Source: an uncultured Collinsella sp. (GTDB lineage: Bacteria > Actinomycetota > Coriobacteriia > Coriobacteriales > Coriobacteriaceae). From it: a stretch of DNA of 64,000 nucleotides. The DNA is taken from assembly GCA_900540945.1 (NCBI GenBank), contig UQHQ01000006.1, positions 32,062 through 96,061 of the forward strand. Reading direction: 5' to 3'. A program made the translations under genes and the position numbers. This document shows, in pieces, positions 34,968 to 43,773 of this stretch. Position 1 is the stretch's first letter; each line of letters starts with the position of its first letter. The notes under the pieces were generated by a model. The model ran no database searches, had not been told where the DNA came from, and worked only from the letters and a program-made list of their open reading frames with translations.

Positions 34968-35972
34968 ATGGACTGCAATGGCTACCCGCGCATTCCCATG
35001 CCGTTGATGTGCACTGCCTTTGTGCCGGGGCAGATTGACGCTGCGGTTGCAGGCATTTCCGACCCCGATTCGCGCGCCATTGCCACGGCAGAAGCGCTGT
35101 ACTTTCGCGGACAGGCCACCCTCGCCGCCAAGACGGCGCGCCCCTATCTTGACGCCACCGATCCCGCGCTGCGCTATTCCGCATGCCTTATCTGCGGATA
35201 CGCCAGTCTGTCGCTCAACCGTATCGCCGACGCCCGCCGGTGCCTTGCTGGCATCCTCGATACGCCAACTGACGAGGAATCGCCCGCCGTCCACGCCACG
35301 CATATCCTGTTCGCCTCGGCCGCGAGCGTCCTGCTGCACTTGCCTTCCCCGTATTCCGCCGAAGAGTTTTATCCGCTTGCGGCGCATCTGCCCGAAGGCC
35401 TGCGCCTGTTCGCCAGCTACGTGATGGCGCATGCCCTGTACCTGCGCGGCGAATATGGCCGCAGTCTGGGCATGGCGGAAAACGCCCTGATCATGAAACA
35501 GGGAAGCTATCCCATCTCGGAGCTGTTCCTGCACCTGTCGGCTTCCATGGCATGCATGAGCCTCAAGGATATCGACGCCGCAAAAACGCACTTCGGAGCC
35601 GCTTGGGACATTGCGCGTCCCGACGGCCTTATCGAACTCATCGGCGAACACCACGGCCTTTTGCAGGGACTCATCGAGGCATGCCTAAAATCGCAATACC
35701 CTGACGATTTCGCACGCATCATCGAGATCACTTACCGCTTCAGCTACGGCTGGCGGCGCATCCACAACCCCGATTCGGGCGAGGACGTAGCCGACGATTT
35801 AACGACCACGGAGTTCACCATGGCCATGCTTGCCTGCCGCGGATGGACCAACGCCGAAATCGCACGCCACATGGGAGTATCGCCGGGCACCGTTAAAAAC
35901 CGCCTATCAGGAGTGTATGCCAAGCTTGGTATCGGAACTCGCGCCGAGCTGATTGCCCACATGTTGCGCTAG
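34968..35972 (+). CDS. LuxR-type regulator with helical repeat domain
   Basis: A 334-residue regulator. Residues 30-255 are all-helical and look TPR-like, with pairs such as RYSACLICGYASLSLNRIAD and LFLHLSASMACMSLKDID. The C-terminal 65 residues form a LuxR helix-turn-helix (LACRGWTNAEIARHMGVSPG, TVKNRLSGVYAKLGI). No receiver or ATPase domain. Start 34968 follows GGGAG; an earlier in-frame ATG at 34941 is weaker. It lies just upstream of the giant surface-protein gene and may control it. Confidence 0.85.
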   Translation: MDCNGYPRIPMPLMCTAFVPGQIDAAVAGISDPDSRAIATAEALYFRGQATLAAKTARPYLDATDPALRYSACLICGYASLSLNRIADARRCLAGILDTPTDEESPAVHATHILFASAASVLLHLPSPYSAEEFYPLAAHLPEGLRLFASYVMAHALYLRGEYGRSLGMAENALIMKQGSYPISELFLHLSASMACMSLKDIDAAKTHFGAAWDIARPDGLIELIGEHHGLLQGLIEACLKSQYPDDFARIIEITYRFSYGWRRIHNPDSGEDVADDLTTTEFTMAMLACRGWTNAEIARHMGVSPGTVKNRLSGVYAKLGIGTRAELIAHMLR

Positions 35973-35993
35973 CGGCCAAACTGCCCGGCGCAT

Positions 35994-36023
35994 CGAAAGC
36001 GCTCCGGGGGCCTGACGCTTTCG
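35994..36023 (+). terminator. possible hairpin after LuxR gene
   Basis: CGAAAGCG (35994-36001) pairs with CGCTTTCG (36016-36023) over a 14-base loop. No T-run follows, so it may instead be a leader hairpin of the surface protein. Confidence 0.4.
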
Positions 36024-36129
36024 CGCACTCAAATTGGACATTTTGGCCATCGAACGGCACTACCGCCACGGGGCACCTTCTCGCAAAATTGGATTATTTC
36101 CTCCGATGTTTGCGGGATGGGAGCCAAAG

Positions 36130-39100
36130 ATGCTTGATCGCCGTTCGTTACTTGTTGCCGGAGCGTCCTCGCTGGCGAGCATTATGTTGCCGCGCGTGCC
36201 GGGAAGCGCAAACGCCTTCATATTGCCGTTCGCGCCCACCGAAGCCTATGCCGACGAAAAAGACCCCTTCAGGGTGCTCGTTCTCTCGCGCACCATGTTT
36301 GGTGTGGTCGTGGTCGACGTCGCCAACAAGAATACGCCCATCGCGGGTGCCCAGGTCACGCTCACATCGCGCTATGCCGCAGGCAAGCAGCTCACCGCCA
36401 CGACCGATGACGAAGGCACGGCCATCTTTGAGGTCGCGCCGCTTTCGGAAGGCTACGTGGACGAGGCAACGCTTCTCGACGCATACGACTTTAACGGCGG
36501 CATCTCCATTAGCACGGCAGGCTACCGCGATGTCGAGATTCCCCTTGTGCGTATCCAGGGCGGCACCGCCATAACCGCGCCCACGCGTCCGCTTTCCGAT
36601 GGCGAGCCGTACTTTCGACAGCTCACGTTCGACGAATGGGACATCCAGTACGCCGATGCCACGTTTATGGCAATGCCGAAGGACGACACGGCAAACGAGC
36701 AACCCGACACGCACGCCTTTACCGTGCAGGCACATCTGCCACAGGGTGGACAGGCAACGCTGTGCATCAACAAAGTGACGCCCGCCGCGGGCAGCTCATC
36801 CGAAACCGTCACACAGATCGGCCAGATCAGGGCCAGTGCATCGGGTGCGAATAATCTGGCAACGTTCACACTCGAAGACAAGTTCCTCGATGCGGCATCG
36901 GGCCTTCTGGAAGAAGGATGCAAGCTGCGCTTTGTCCTCGACTATCAGGGCAAAACCTACACGCTCTCCTCCCCCATGGCCGTTGTCACCGCGCCGGCCG
37001 CAAAGGCGGAATCGGGCTCGACCACCATCATTCCCACCACCATGGACCAAGAGATCACTCCGTTTGATTTCCCCGCGGCGTTTCCCGGTATCGGCGGCAA
37101 TAAGTTCACGTGCTGGATGCCCACATTTCCGATCCTCTTCGATTTCTCGTTTGCTGGATACGTGCTGTTTGGCGGAGGATACAAACCAGCCAGCTATATG
37201 AACGATTCGGGCAACCCTGATCCGGAATACTGGAAGAAATCGCCGCGCGAGTCGGGCGCCAAGCAGGCAAACCGCTACCTCGACGAGATGGAGGGGAAGT
37301 GGAATCAGTACAAGAGTATGAGTGCCGGTTCGGGCACCGATCCAAGAAACACCAAGCTCCTTCGCCACCATTGCACGCTGCTGTTCACGATGGATATCGC
37401 CACGCAGCTGTACGGCTCGCTCGCCTACGATTGGGTGGGCAAAACCTGGGGCAACAACAACGACCCCGCATACGGCAATATTAAGGCTCTCTTCCAGGTA
37501 AGAACCGACCTCAATTGGACCGAGCAGTTTACCCTGGGACCGGTGCCGTTTTTCCTAAACGTCAACCCCTGGGTGCTGGCGAAGCTGGCGCTCGCCGTGG
37601 GTGCCCACACGCATGGCAGCGGTGCGGCGTTCTTCAAAAACATTTCGCTCGACTATTCAAACACCTCGGGCTCGTTCACCATTCAGATCGGGCTTGCCGT
37701 CACCTTTGGCGCCGGCGTTGCAGGTGTCGCTTCGTCTGCCGTGCGCGGCGCCGCATCCCTCACGCTGTTCATTGGGTACGAGAAGGCAGATGGACACCAG
37801 CTTCCGCGACTGCGCGTAGGTGCAGACGTCGATGTCGATGTGATACTCCAGTTCGTAATGTTCAAGTGGACCACCAAGGCTTGGTCGGGGTCGTGGCCCA
37901 CACTCCTCGATTCGTGGAATATGTCGGTGAACAATGGCAACCAGTATGTGCTCCAGCGCTCTGAGCTCGCATTGGGTGGAGATACGCCTTACACGCTGGA
38001 TGCCCGCTTCGGCATGCCCGGCAACATCGAGGCGGGCGGCGTGCCGCAATTTATCGCATCGGCCACCATCGTCACCAACGCCGAGCTGCTCGCACGCGCC
38101 GAGGTTAAGGCCACTGCCGTAAACGTCGCGCCTGTCGTGCGCGATTGGGATCAAACGGTCACGCGCATTGAGCTCGAGGCGGATGCAGAAAGCGACGACA
38201 CGGGACAGATCGAGCATTTCGTCCACGCACTGATAGGGAACGACGAAAACGCCGCGCCGATGTATGAGTACACCTACATCGGTCAGCCAACGAACGCCAT
38301 TGCTGACCCCAACGCCAATTCTGCTGGTGTATCGGAGGACGAGCGTGGCGGAATCAAGCCCTCGAGCGACAACGTGCTGTTTGCTGGCGTGCTCAGCGAA
38401 GCTCACATGAAGCTGGCAATGATTGCCGGCGTGGAGTGCCTATTCCGTATCGCCTCGGTGCGCTACGGCGAGAATGGTCGCTCGCGCCTGGTGGTGCATA
38501 CAAAGACGAACGGCACGTGGTCCGCTCCCACGCCCGTGGACTTCCCCCTTGGGTTTGGCGAGGGCGACGTGGAGCGCGACGGCATATACGATTACGACTT
38601 CGACGTGGTGGAATATACAGACGGAAGAAGAAACCAGGACGCCTACGTGTTGCTGGTCTCGGGCGAGCGCCCCGACGGCGACAACACCCTTTTCGATACG
38701 GCAAGCACAGCCGGCATACTGTCCGTTGTGCGCCTGCGCATAAGTAATGACGAGATCCGCGTGGTGTCGCATACGTCATGGCGCAGCATCTCGCGCGGCC
38801 GCCTGCAAGAGGATGGCTACCATTGCCTGCAGTGCCCACGCATTACGGTGGGCAAGGCACTGGTCGACGGACGTCTGTCGGGCGCCTACCTCCACCGCCG
38901 CGGAACCACCGCAGAAAAGGCGCTCGGCAGCGAGGCTGAGGTTGCGCTGGAGTGCTTTACCCTGTGGTCGGACGTTTCGGGCGATAGCCTGACGTTCCGT
39001 CAAGTTCTCCGCTTTCCGCAAGCACCGTCGAGTATCGAGCTGGGCGAGCCCGAGAATATCAACGGCAAAATGGTGGTGCCCGTTGCATACGAAACTGCAA

Positions 39101-40497
39101 ACGGTTGTGGCTGCGCATCGTATGCCGTGATCGGCCAGTCCATCGCGGGTTGGGGCGTTATGCCACCAGACGCCACAGTACCCCATGCAGTGCCGTGGCC
39201 ACAACATTCGGGCTTTTTGGCAACCGTCAATGAGCAACTGCAGCATATTACTTGGACGCGAGGCGCATCGGCATTTGCAACGCAGCCCGTGGGTGCCGCA
39301 GGCTGTGGCCCGGCATCGTTTAGCGTAAGCAACAACGGCAGGTGCGTGCTCTATGTAGAGAACACCGATGGCAAGGTGGGACAAACCTACGACGAAGAAG
39401 GCAACCCGGTAGCAGTGATGGGCAAGCACTTCCGCATCTTCGCCAGCACCTTGGCAGGCGATCTGTTCACGGAGCCATTCGTGATGTGCGAGCTGGACCA
39501 TCCCGTCGATCAGATAACGACATTTTTAACGTCAGGAGGCATGCTCTCCGCGCTCGCCACGCACATTGTGAGCGCGGAGAAGAGCGAGGCAGAGCTGCAC
39601 GGCATCGAAGTGCCCTTGGTGGCGTGTGCCACTCCGACGGGCGCCGTTGCTACCTCGGGCGCGGTGGTGCCCGGAGCAGCAGGCGAATCCTTCATGGTCA
39701 CGGTGCGAAACGACGGCAACACCTTGTTGACCGCCGGCACGATCGATCTATACCGAGAGGGCTCCAGCCAGCCGTTCTCCAGCGCATCCATCGGATTCGG
39801 AGTAAACACACGCATGGCTTCGATCTACGATCCAGAGCTTGCCGAGGACGCTTCGGCCAACGACATGGCACACGTGAAGTACGCGCTCGAGACGCTGGGC
39901 GCACGTTTTGCAACGCACCCGCTGGTAGCCGACAACGGCAACGCCGTGCTAGCACCGGGTTGCACGGCGCAGTTCCGCATGAGCTTCGCCATCCCCGAGA
40001 GTTGGAGCGACGAAGTGGGCAAACGCGTAACGCTGTATGCGAAGGCGCGTAATCTGGTGGCGCTCGATCCCGTAACACTCGAGGAAATTCGACCGGGTGC
40101 AAACTCGGCGCTGGGTGCCGTACTGCACGAGCTTCATGTGCCCGACGCGGCATGCGAACGCTCAGAAGTTCAGATCGGCGTATGCGGCAGCGCGGATACG
40201 ACAGGACTTCACGATGCACCGATGACGGCGGACGGCGGTGGCGGCTCGAGCGGCGGCGGTACTGACGAGGGCGGTGGCCCCGGCGGAAGCAGCTCCGGCA
40301 GTGGCAAGGACCACGGCAATAACAAGCGCTCCGGAAAAGCGGGCGCGCTTGCGGGCACGGGCGATGTCAACGCTCCCCTTACGGCAGCTGCTGCAGCACT
40401 CGCCGCGGCAGGCGCCGGCCTCGTCGCCTACAGTGCCCGCCGCACGGCACTCGAAGCCGACACCGCCAATGAGGCCAATTCGGATAGGCCTCGCTAG
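36130..40497 (+). CDS. giant Tat-exported, LAXTG-anchored surface protein
   Basis: A 1455-residue secreted protein. The N-terminus MLDRRSLLVAGASS is a twin-arginine-type signal, cleaved probably after ANA or AYA. Residues about 50-180 form a carboxypeptidase-regulatory/Ig-like domain (PIAGAQVTLTSRY, GTAIFEVAPL). The middle 1000 residues are beta-rich and unassigned. The C-terminus has a Gly/Ser linker, LAGTG at 1407-1411, a hydrophobic span (PLTAAAAALAAAGAGLVAY) and an ARR stop. LAXTG is the class E sortase signal of high-GC Gram-positives. No sortase is nearby. Start 36130 follows GGGAG. Possibly an adhesin or cell-surface enzyme. Confidence 0.85.
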   Translation: MLDRRSLLVAGASSLASIMLPRVPGSANAFILPFAPTEAYADEKDPFRVLVLSRTMFGVVVVDVANKNTPIAGAQVTLTSRYAAGKQLTATTDDEGTAIFEVAPLSEGYVDEATLLDAYDFNGGISISTAGYRDVEIPLVRIQGGTAITAPTRPLSDGEPYFRQLTFDEWDIQYADATFMAMPKDDTANEQPDTHAFTVQAHLPQGGQATLCINKVTPAAGSSSETVTQIGQIRASASGANNLATFTLEDKFLDAASGLLEEGCKLRFVLDYQGKTYTLSSPMAVVTAPAAKAESGSTTIIPTTMDQEITPFDFPAAFPGIGGNKFTCWMPTFPILFDFSFAGYVLFGGGYKPASYMNDSGNPDPEYWKKSPRESGAKQANRYLDEMEGKWNQYKSMSAGSGTDPRNTKLLRHHCTLLFTMDIATQLYGSLAYDWVGKTWGNNNDPAYGNIKALFQVRTDLNWTEQFTLGPVPFFLNVNPWVLAKLALAVGAHTHGSGAAFFKNISLDYSNTSGSFTIQIGLAVTFGAGVAGVASSAVRGAASLTLFIGYEKADGHQLPRLRVGADVDVDVILQFVMFKWTTKAWSGSWPTLLDSWNMSVNNGNQYVLQRSELALGGDTPYTLDARFGMPGNIEAGGVPQFIASATIVTNAELLARAEVKATAVNVAPVVRDWDQTVTRIELEADAESDDTGQIEHFVHALIGNDENAAPMYEYTYIGQPTNAIADPNANSAGVSEDERGGIKPSSDNVLFAGVLSEAHMKLAMIAGVECLFRIASVRYGENGRSRLVVHTKTNGTWSAPTPVDFPLGFGEGDVERDGIYDYDFDVVEYTDGRRNQDAYVLLVSGERPDGDNTLFDTASTAGILSVVRLRISNDEIRVVSHTSWRSISRGRLQEDGYHCLQCPRITVGKALVDGRLSGAYLHRRGTTAEKALGSEAEVALECFTLWSDVSGDSLTFRQVLRFPQAPSSIELGEPENINGKMVVPVAYETANGCGCASYAVIGQSIAGWGVMPPDATVPHAVPWPQHSGFLATVNEQLQHITWTRGASAFATQPVGAAGCGPASFSVSNNGRCVLYVENTDGKVGQTYDEEGNPVAVMGKHFRIFASTLAGDLFTEPFVMCELDHPVDQITTFLTSGGMLSALATHIVSAEKSEAELHGIEVPLVACATPTGAVATSGAVVPGAAGESFMVTVRNDGNTLLTAGTIDLYREGSSQPFSSASIGFGVNTRMASIYDPELAEDASANDMAHVKYALETLGARFATHPLVADNGNAVLAPGCTAQFRMSFAIPESWSDEVGKRVTLYAKARNLVALDPVTLEEIRPGANSALGAVLHELHVPDAACERSEVQIGVCGSADTTGLHDAPMTADGGGGSSGGGTDEGGGPGGSSSGSGKDHGNNKRSGKAGALAGTGDVNAPLTAAAAALAAAGAGLVAYSARRTALEADTANEANSDRPR

Positions 40498-40548
40498 CTC
40501 CTAGTTACTTTTGTAAGAGACGCCGACTCGGCTCATCGAACATCAAAT

Positions 40549-40578
40549 GGGCTGGCTCTGATAACCCAGAGCCAGCCC
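40549..40578. terminator. bidirectional terminator
   Basis: GGGCTGGCTCTG (40549-40560) pairs perfectly with CAGAGCCAGCCC (40567-40578), between the rightward surface protein gene and the leftward membrane protein gene. Confidence 0.8.
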
Positions 40579-40586
40579 ATTACGCA

Positions 40587-41171
40587 TTAGATATCGTCAG
40601 TGGAGTCGAGTTCTGCCTCGAGCTTGGCACGGCGTCTTTTCGCCGTGAAAAACGTTGCGCACAGGCCAGCAAACGTGGTCGCGAAAATCGTCGCACCGCA
40701 GAACACGCCCGTGGCCAGGTTCGCCAACCAAAAGACGCTTTCGAGCGGTACGATCTGCGCCTCAGCGATACAGCGCATTGCGGCAATAACAAGCGCGAAC
40801 GCGGCGCCGCTAAGACCGCTGAGAAGCAGGAAATATCCAACAGGAAGATGCTCGGTTTGCCCAAAACGATTGGTATCGACATAGCCCTTCCGCGTTTGCA
40901 GTCCTGCGCAAATCAACATCACGAGAACGAGCCACAAATACATGGCTGCCTCGAACGGCGTTGCAAAGCCATGCGGCATTTCACTGGCGTCGCTGTGAAC
41001 CCACGCAACCTGTCGAGCTATAAACTGGTAGAAAAATATCATCAACATGCCAAACGAAAGCAGCACGAAACCAATCTTGTAGATCTTCGCGCTCTCAGCC
41101 TCCAGACGCTCATCCTTTGGGCCGGCATATTCACGCCACTTTTGCACGAGTTTTAAATCTTCGAATTTCAT
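40587..41171 (-). CDS. four-span membrane protein paired with XRE regulator
   Basis: A 194-residue protein with four helices (about residues 30-50, 72-92, 110-135 and 145-170), a charged N-terminal lead (KFEDLKLVQKWREYAGPKDE) and a basic C-terminal end (AKRRRAKLE). This topology and its pairing with a small XRE gene resemble the DUF6773-like membrane proteins of Firmicutes and Actinobacteria; I am not certain of the family name. SD TTAGGAG precedes the ATG. It starts 9 bases after the XRE gene's stop, so the two form an operon. Confidence 0.72.
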   Translation of the reverse strand: MKFEDLKLVQKWREYAGPKDERLEAESAKIYKIGFVLLSFGMLMIFFYQFIARQVAWVHSDASEMPHGFATPFEAAMYLWLVLVMLICAGLQTRKGYVDTNRFGQTEHLPVGYFLLLSGLSGAAFALVIAAMRCIAEAQIVPLESVFWLANLATGVFCGATIFATTFAGLCATFFTAKRRRAKLEAELDSTDDI

Positions 41172-41180
41172 AGCGAACTC

Positions 41181-41411
41181 CTAAAGAGCGTTAGGGTCGA
41201 CGTCGATCCCGTCTTCCCAAAACAGATCGTTCAACGTAACGCGTAGCGCTTTGCAGATCGCCACGCACAAATTGAGCGTGGGGTTGTAGCCGCCCGCCTC
41301 GATCAGGCCGATGGTCTGGCGCGTAACGCCCACGGCCTCGGCCAAGTCAGCTTGCGAAAGGCCAACCGCCGCGCGCGCCGCCTTCATGCGTAGGTTCTTT
41401 TTGCCCGGCAT
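41181..41411 (-). CDS. small XRE family regulator
   Basis: A 76-residue stand-alone helix-turn-helix protein (ARAAVGLSQADLAEAVGVTR, QTIGLIEAGGYNPTL) ending in an acidic tail (WEDGIDVDPNAL). It fits the YgzD/PlcR-like small XRE group that represses its own operon with a membrane partner. Start 41411 follows AAAGGAA; a longer in-frame reading would cross its own -10 region. A near-consensus promoter and repeated ATGACAGA boxes sit just upstream. Confidence 0.9.
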   Translation of the reverse strand: MPGKKNLRMKAARAAVGLSQADLAEAVGVTRQTIGLIEAGGYNPTLNLCVAICKALRVTLNDLFWEDGIDVDPNAL

Positions 41412-41450
41412 GGAGTTCCTTTCGTAGTAATGGACAGATATCCGTTGCAA

Positions 41451-41520
41451 CATGACAGAAATATATTGCATATATCAGACAATGTCAACTATATCTGTCA
41501 TTATGAAAACCATGTCTGTC
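41451..41520 (-). promoter_or_regulatory. promoter and operator boxes of the XRE/membrane operon
   Basis: On the minus strand TTGACA (41488-41483) and TATATT (41465-41460) are separated by exactly 17 bases. The octamer ATGACAGA or its complement TCTGTCAT occurs three times around it (41452, 41494, 41513), two upstream of -35 and one just past -10, suggesting autoregulation by the XRE protein. Confidence 0.7.
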
Positions 41521-41561
41521 ATCACCATGCGGACATAGCAATTTCGATCCGCTATTCAAAC

Positions 41562-41598
41562 TTACTCGGACAGAACCGACTCGGTTTTGTCCGAGTAA
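41562..41598. other. long hairpin upstream of topoisomerase gene
   Basis: TTACTCGGAC (41562-41571) pairs with GTCCGAGTAA (41589-41598), continued inward by AGAACCG with CGGTTTT. It sits between the divergent XRE and topoisomerase promoters. Could be an insulator terminator or an operator. Confidence 0.5.
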
Positions 41599-41730
41599 AC
41601 GAATCTCCATCGAACTCCGAACGATTGTTCGATGGATTTCGTGTTGGTTGGAATCGCCTGTGGGCTGGGCTATGCTACCTTGACTATCTACATGACTTAA
41701 ACGCAGCAAAGGAGCACCGAGAGAGCGAGT

Positions 41731-43728
41731 ATGGCAAAAAACACCGCAAACTATGGTAACGACAGTATCCGCCAGCTCAAGGACGAGGAACGCGTACGCC
41801 TGCGCCCTGCCGTCATCTTTGGCTCGGACGGGCTCGACGGCTGCGCGCATGCCGCCTTCGAGATCCTGTCCAACGCCGTTGACGAGGCGCGCCAGGGCTA
41901 CGGCAAGCTCATCACCCTTACCGCCTTTCGCGATGGCTCTATCCAGGTAGAGGACAATGGCCGTGGCTGCCCGCTCGACTGGAACCCTTCCGAGAAGCGC
42001 TTTAACTGGGAGCTCGTCTTTTGTGAGCTCTACGCCGGCGGCAAATACAATAACAACCAGGGCGGCGACTACGACTTCTCGCTCGGCACCAACGGCCTGG
42101 GCTCGTGCGCGACCCAGTACGCTTCCGAGTACATGGACGTTACCGTCTGGCGTGACGGTAACAAGTACTCCTTACACTTTAAGAAGGGCAAGGTTGTCGG
42201 CGCCAAGAAGAAGGCACTCGAGATTGAGCCCAGCGACGAGAACCGCACCGGCACCACTATCAAGTGGCGCCCCGATCTTGAGGTCTTTACCTCCATCAGC
42301 ATTCCCCACGATTGGTATCGTGAGACCATGCGCCGCCAGGCCGTGGTCAACGCCAATGTGACCTTCCGCCTGCGCATCGAGGGCGACGATGGCGAGTTTT
42401 CCGAAGAGGATTTTTGCTATCCCAAGGGCATCGAGGACTACGTGCTCGAGAAGGTCGGCACCGACTACCTCACCGAGCCCTTCTTTATCGAGGCCGACCG
42501 TCGCGGTCGCGACCGCGAGGACCTGCCCGATTACAACGTTAAGATCACCGCATGCATGTGCTTCTCGCGCACCTTCACGATGCAGGAGTACTACCACAAC
42601 TCATCGTGGCTCGAGAACGGCGGCTCGCCCGAGAAAGCGGCCCGTAGCGCTCTGACCAGTGCCATCGATGCCTACATTAAGCAACAGGGCAAGTACAACA
42701 AAAACGAGAGCGGCATCAAATGGCAGGACGTCCAGGACTGCCTGGTGCTGGTGACCAACTGCTTCTCCACTCAGACGTCCTACGAGAACCAGACCAAGAA
42801 GGCCATCAATAACCGCTTTATCCAGCAGGCTATGACGGCCTTCTTTAAGGAGCGCCTCTCGACCTACTTGATCGAGAACAAGGACGCCGCCAATAAGATC
42901 ATGGAGCAGGTGCTCATCAACAAGCGCTCGCGCGAGAACGCCGAGAAGACGCGCCAGAGCATCAAGACCAACCTGCAGCAGAAGACCGACATGGCCAACC
43001 GCGTGCAGAAGTTCATCGACTGCCGCTCCAAGGACAAGAGCCGTCGCGAGATCTATATCGTAGAGGGCGACTCGGCAGCAGGCGCCATTCGTACTTCGCG
43101 CGATGCCGAGTTCCAGGGCGTCATGCCCGTCCGAGGCAAAATCCTCAACTGCCTGAAGGAGGACTATCCGCGCATCTTTAAGTCCGACATCATCATGGAC
43201 CTCATGCGCGTGCTGGGCTGCGGCGTGGAAATCAAAGACAAGCGCATCAAGAACCTTGGCGCCTTCGACCTGGACAACCTCAACTGGAACAAGGTCATCA
43301 TCTGTACGGACGCCGACGTCGACGGTTATCACATCCGCACGCTCGTGCTCACCATGCTCTATCGCCTGGTGCCCACGCTTATCGACGAGGGCTACGTCTA
43401 TATCGCCGAGTCGCCGCTCTACGAGATCAACTGCAAAGAGAAGACCTACTTTGCCTACACCGAGCTCGAGAAGAACGGCATCCTCAAAGAGATCGGCGAC
43501 CAAAAGTGCTCGATCAACCGCTCCAAGGGTCTTGGCGAGAACGATCCGGACATGATGTGGCTCACCACCATGAACCCCGAGACACGTCGCCTGATCAAGG
43601 TTGAACCCGAGGACGTCACCAAGATGGAGACCATGTTCAACCTGTTGCTGGGCAACGACGAGGCAGGCCGCAAGCGCCATATCTCCGAGCATGGCAAGGA
43701 ATACCTGGACCAGCTGGACCTGCAATAG
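41731..43728 (+). CDS. parE: divergent type IIA topoisomerase subunit B (ParE/GyrB-like)
   Basis: A 665-residue ATPase/Toprim subunit. The GHKL fold shows ILSNAVDEA (N box), VEDNGRG and the lid GTNGLGS. The Toprim acidic triad is Glu445 in EGDSA plus DADVD at 527-531. Two standard motifs are unusual: EGDSAAGAIRTSRD replaces EGDSAGG-AKQGRD, and the lid GTNGLGS replaces GGLHGVG. This is a branch outside typical GyrB/ParE. It pairs with the A subunit 45 bases downstream. A longer A/T-rich leader with a hairpin precedes it. Confidence 0.85.
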   Translation: MAKNTANYGNDSIRQLKDEERVRLRPAVIFGSDGLDGCAHAAFEILSNAVDEARQGYGKLITLTAFRDGSIQVEDNGRGCPLDWNPSEKRFNWELVFCELYAGGKYNNNQGGDYDFSLGTNGLGSCATQYASEYMDVTVWRDGNKYSLHFKKGKVVGAKKKALEIEPSDENRTGTTIKWRPDLEVFTSISIPHDWYRETMRRQAVVNANVTFRLRIEGDDGEFSEEDFCYPKGIEDYVLEKVGTDYLTEPFFIEADRRGRDREDLPDYNVKITACMCFSRTFTMQEYYHNSSWLENGGSPEKAARSALTSAIDAYIKQQGKYNKNESGIKWQDVQDCLVLVTNCFSTQTSYENQTKKAINNRFIQQAMTAFFKERLSTYLIENKDAANKIMEQVLINKRSRENAEKTRQSIKTNLQQKTDMANRVQKFIDCRSKDKSRREIYIVEGDSAAGAIRTSRDAEFQGVMPVRGKILNCLKEDYPRIFKSDIIMDLMRVLGCGVEIKDKRIKNLGAFDLDNLNWNKVIICTDADVDGYHIRTLVLTMLYRLVPTLIDEGYVYIAESPLYEINCKEKTYFAYTELEKNGILKEIGDQKCSINRSKGLGENDPDMMWLTTMNPETRRLIKVEPEDVTKMETMFNLLLGNDEAGRKRHISEHGKEYLDQLDLQ

Positions 43729-43773
43729 CAGCAAATCGATAACGACGGCCCATAAGAAGTTCAAGAGGAAATC

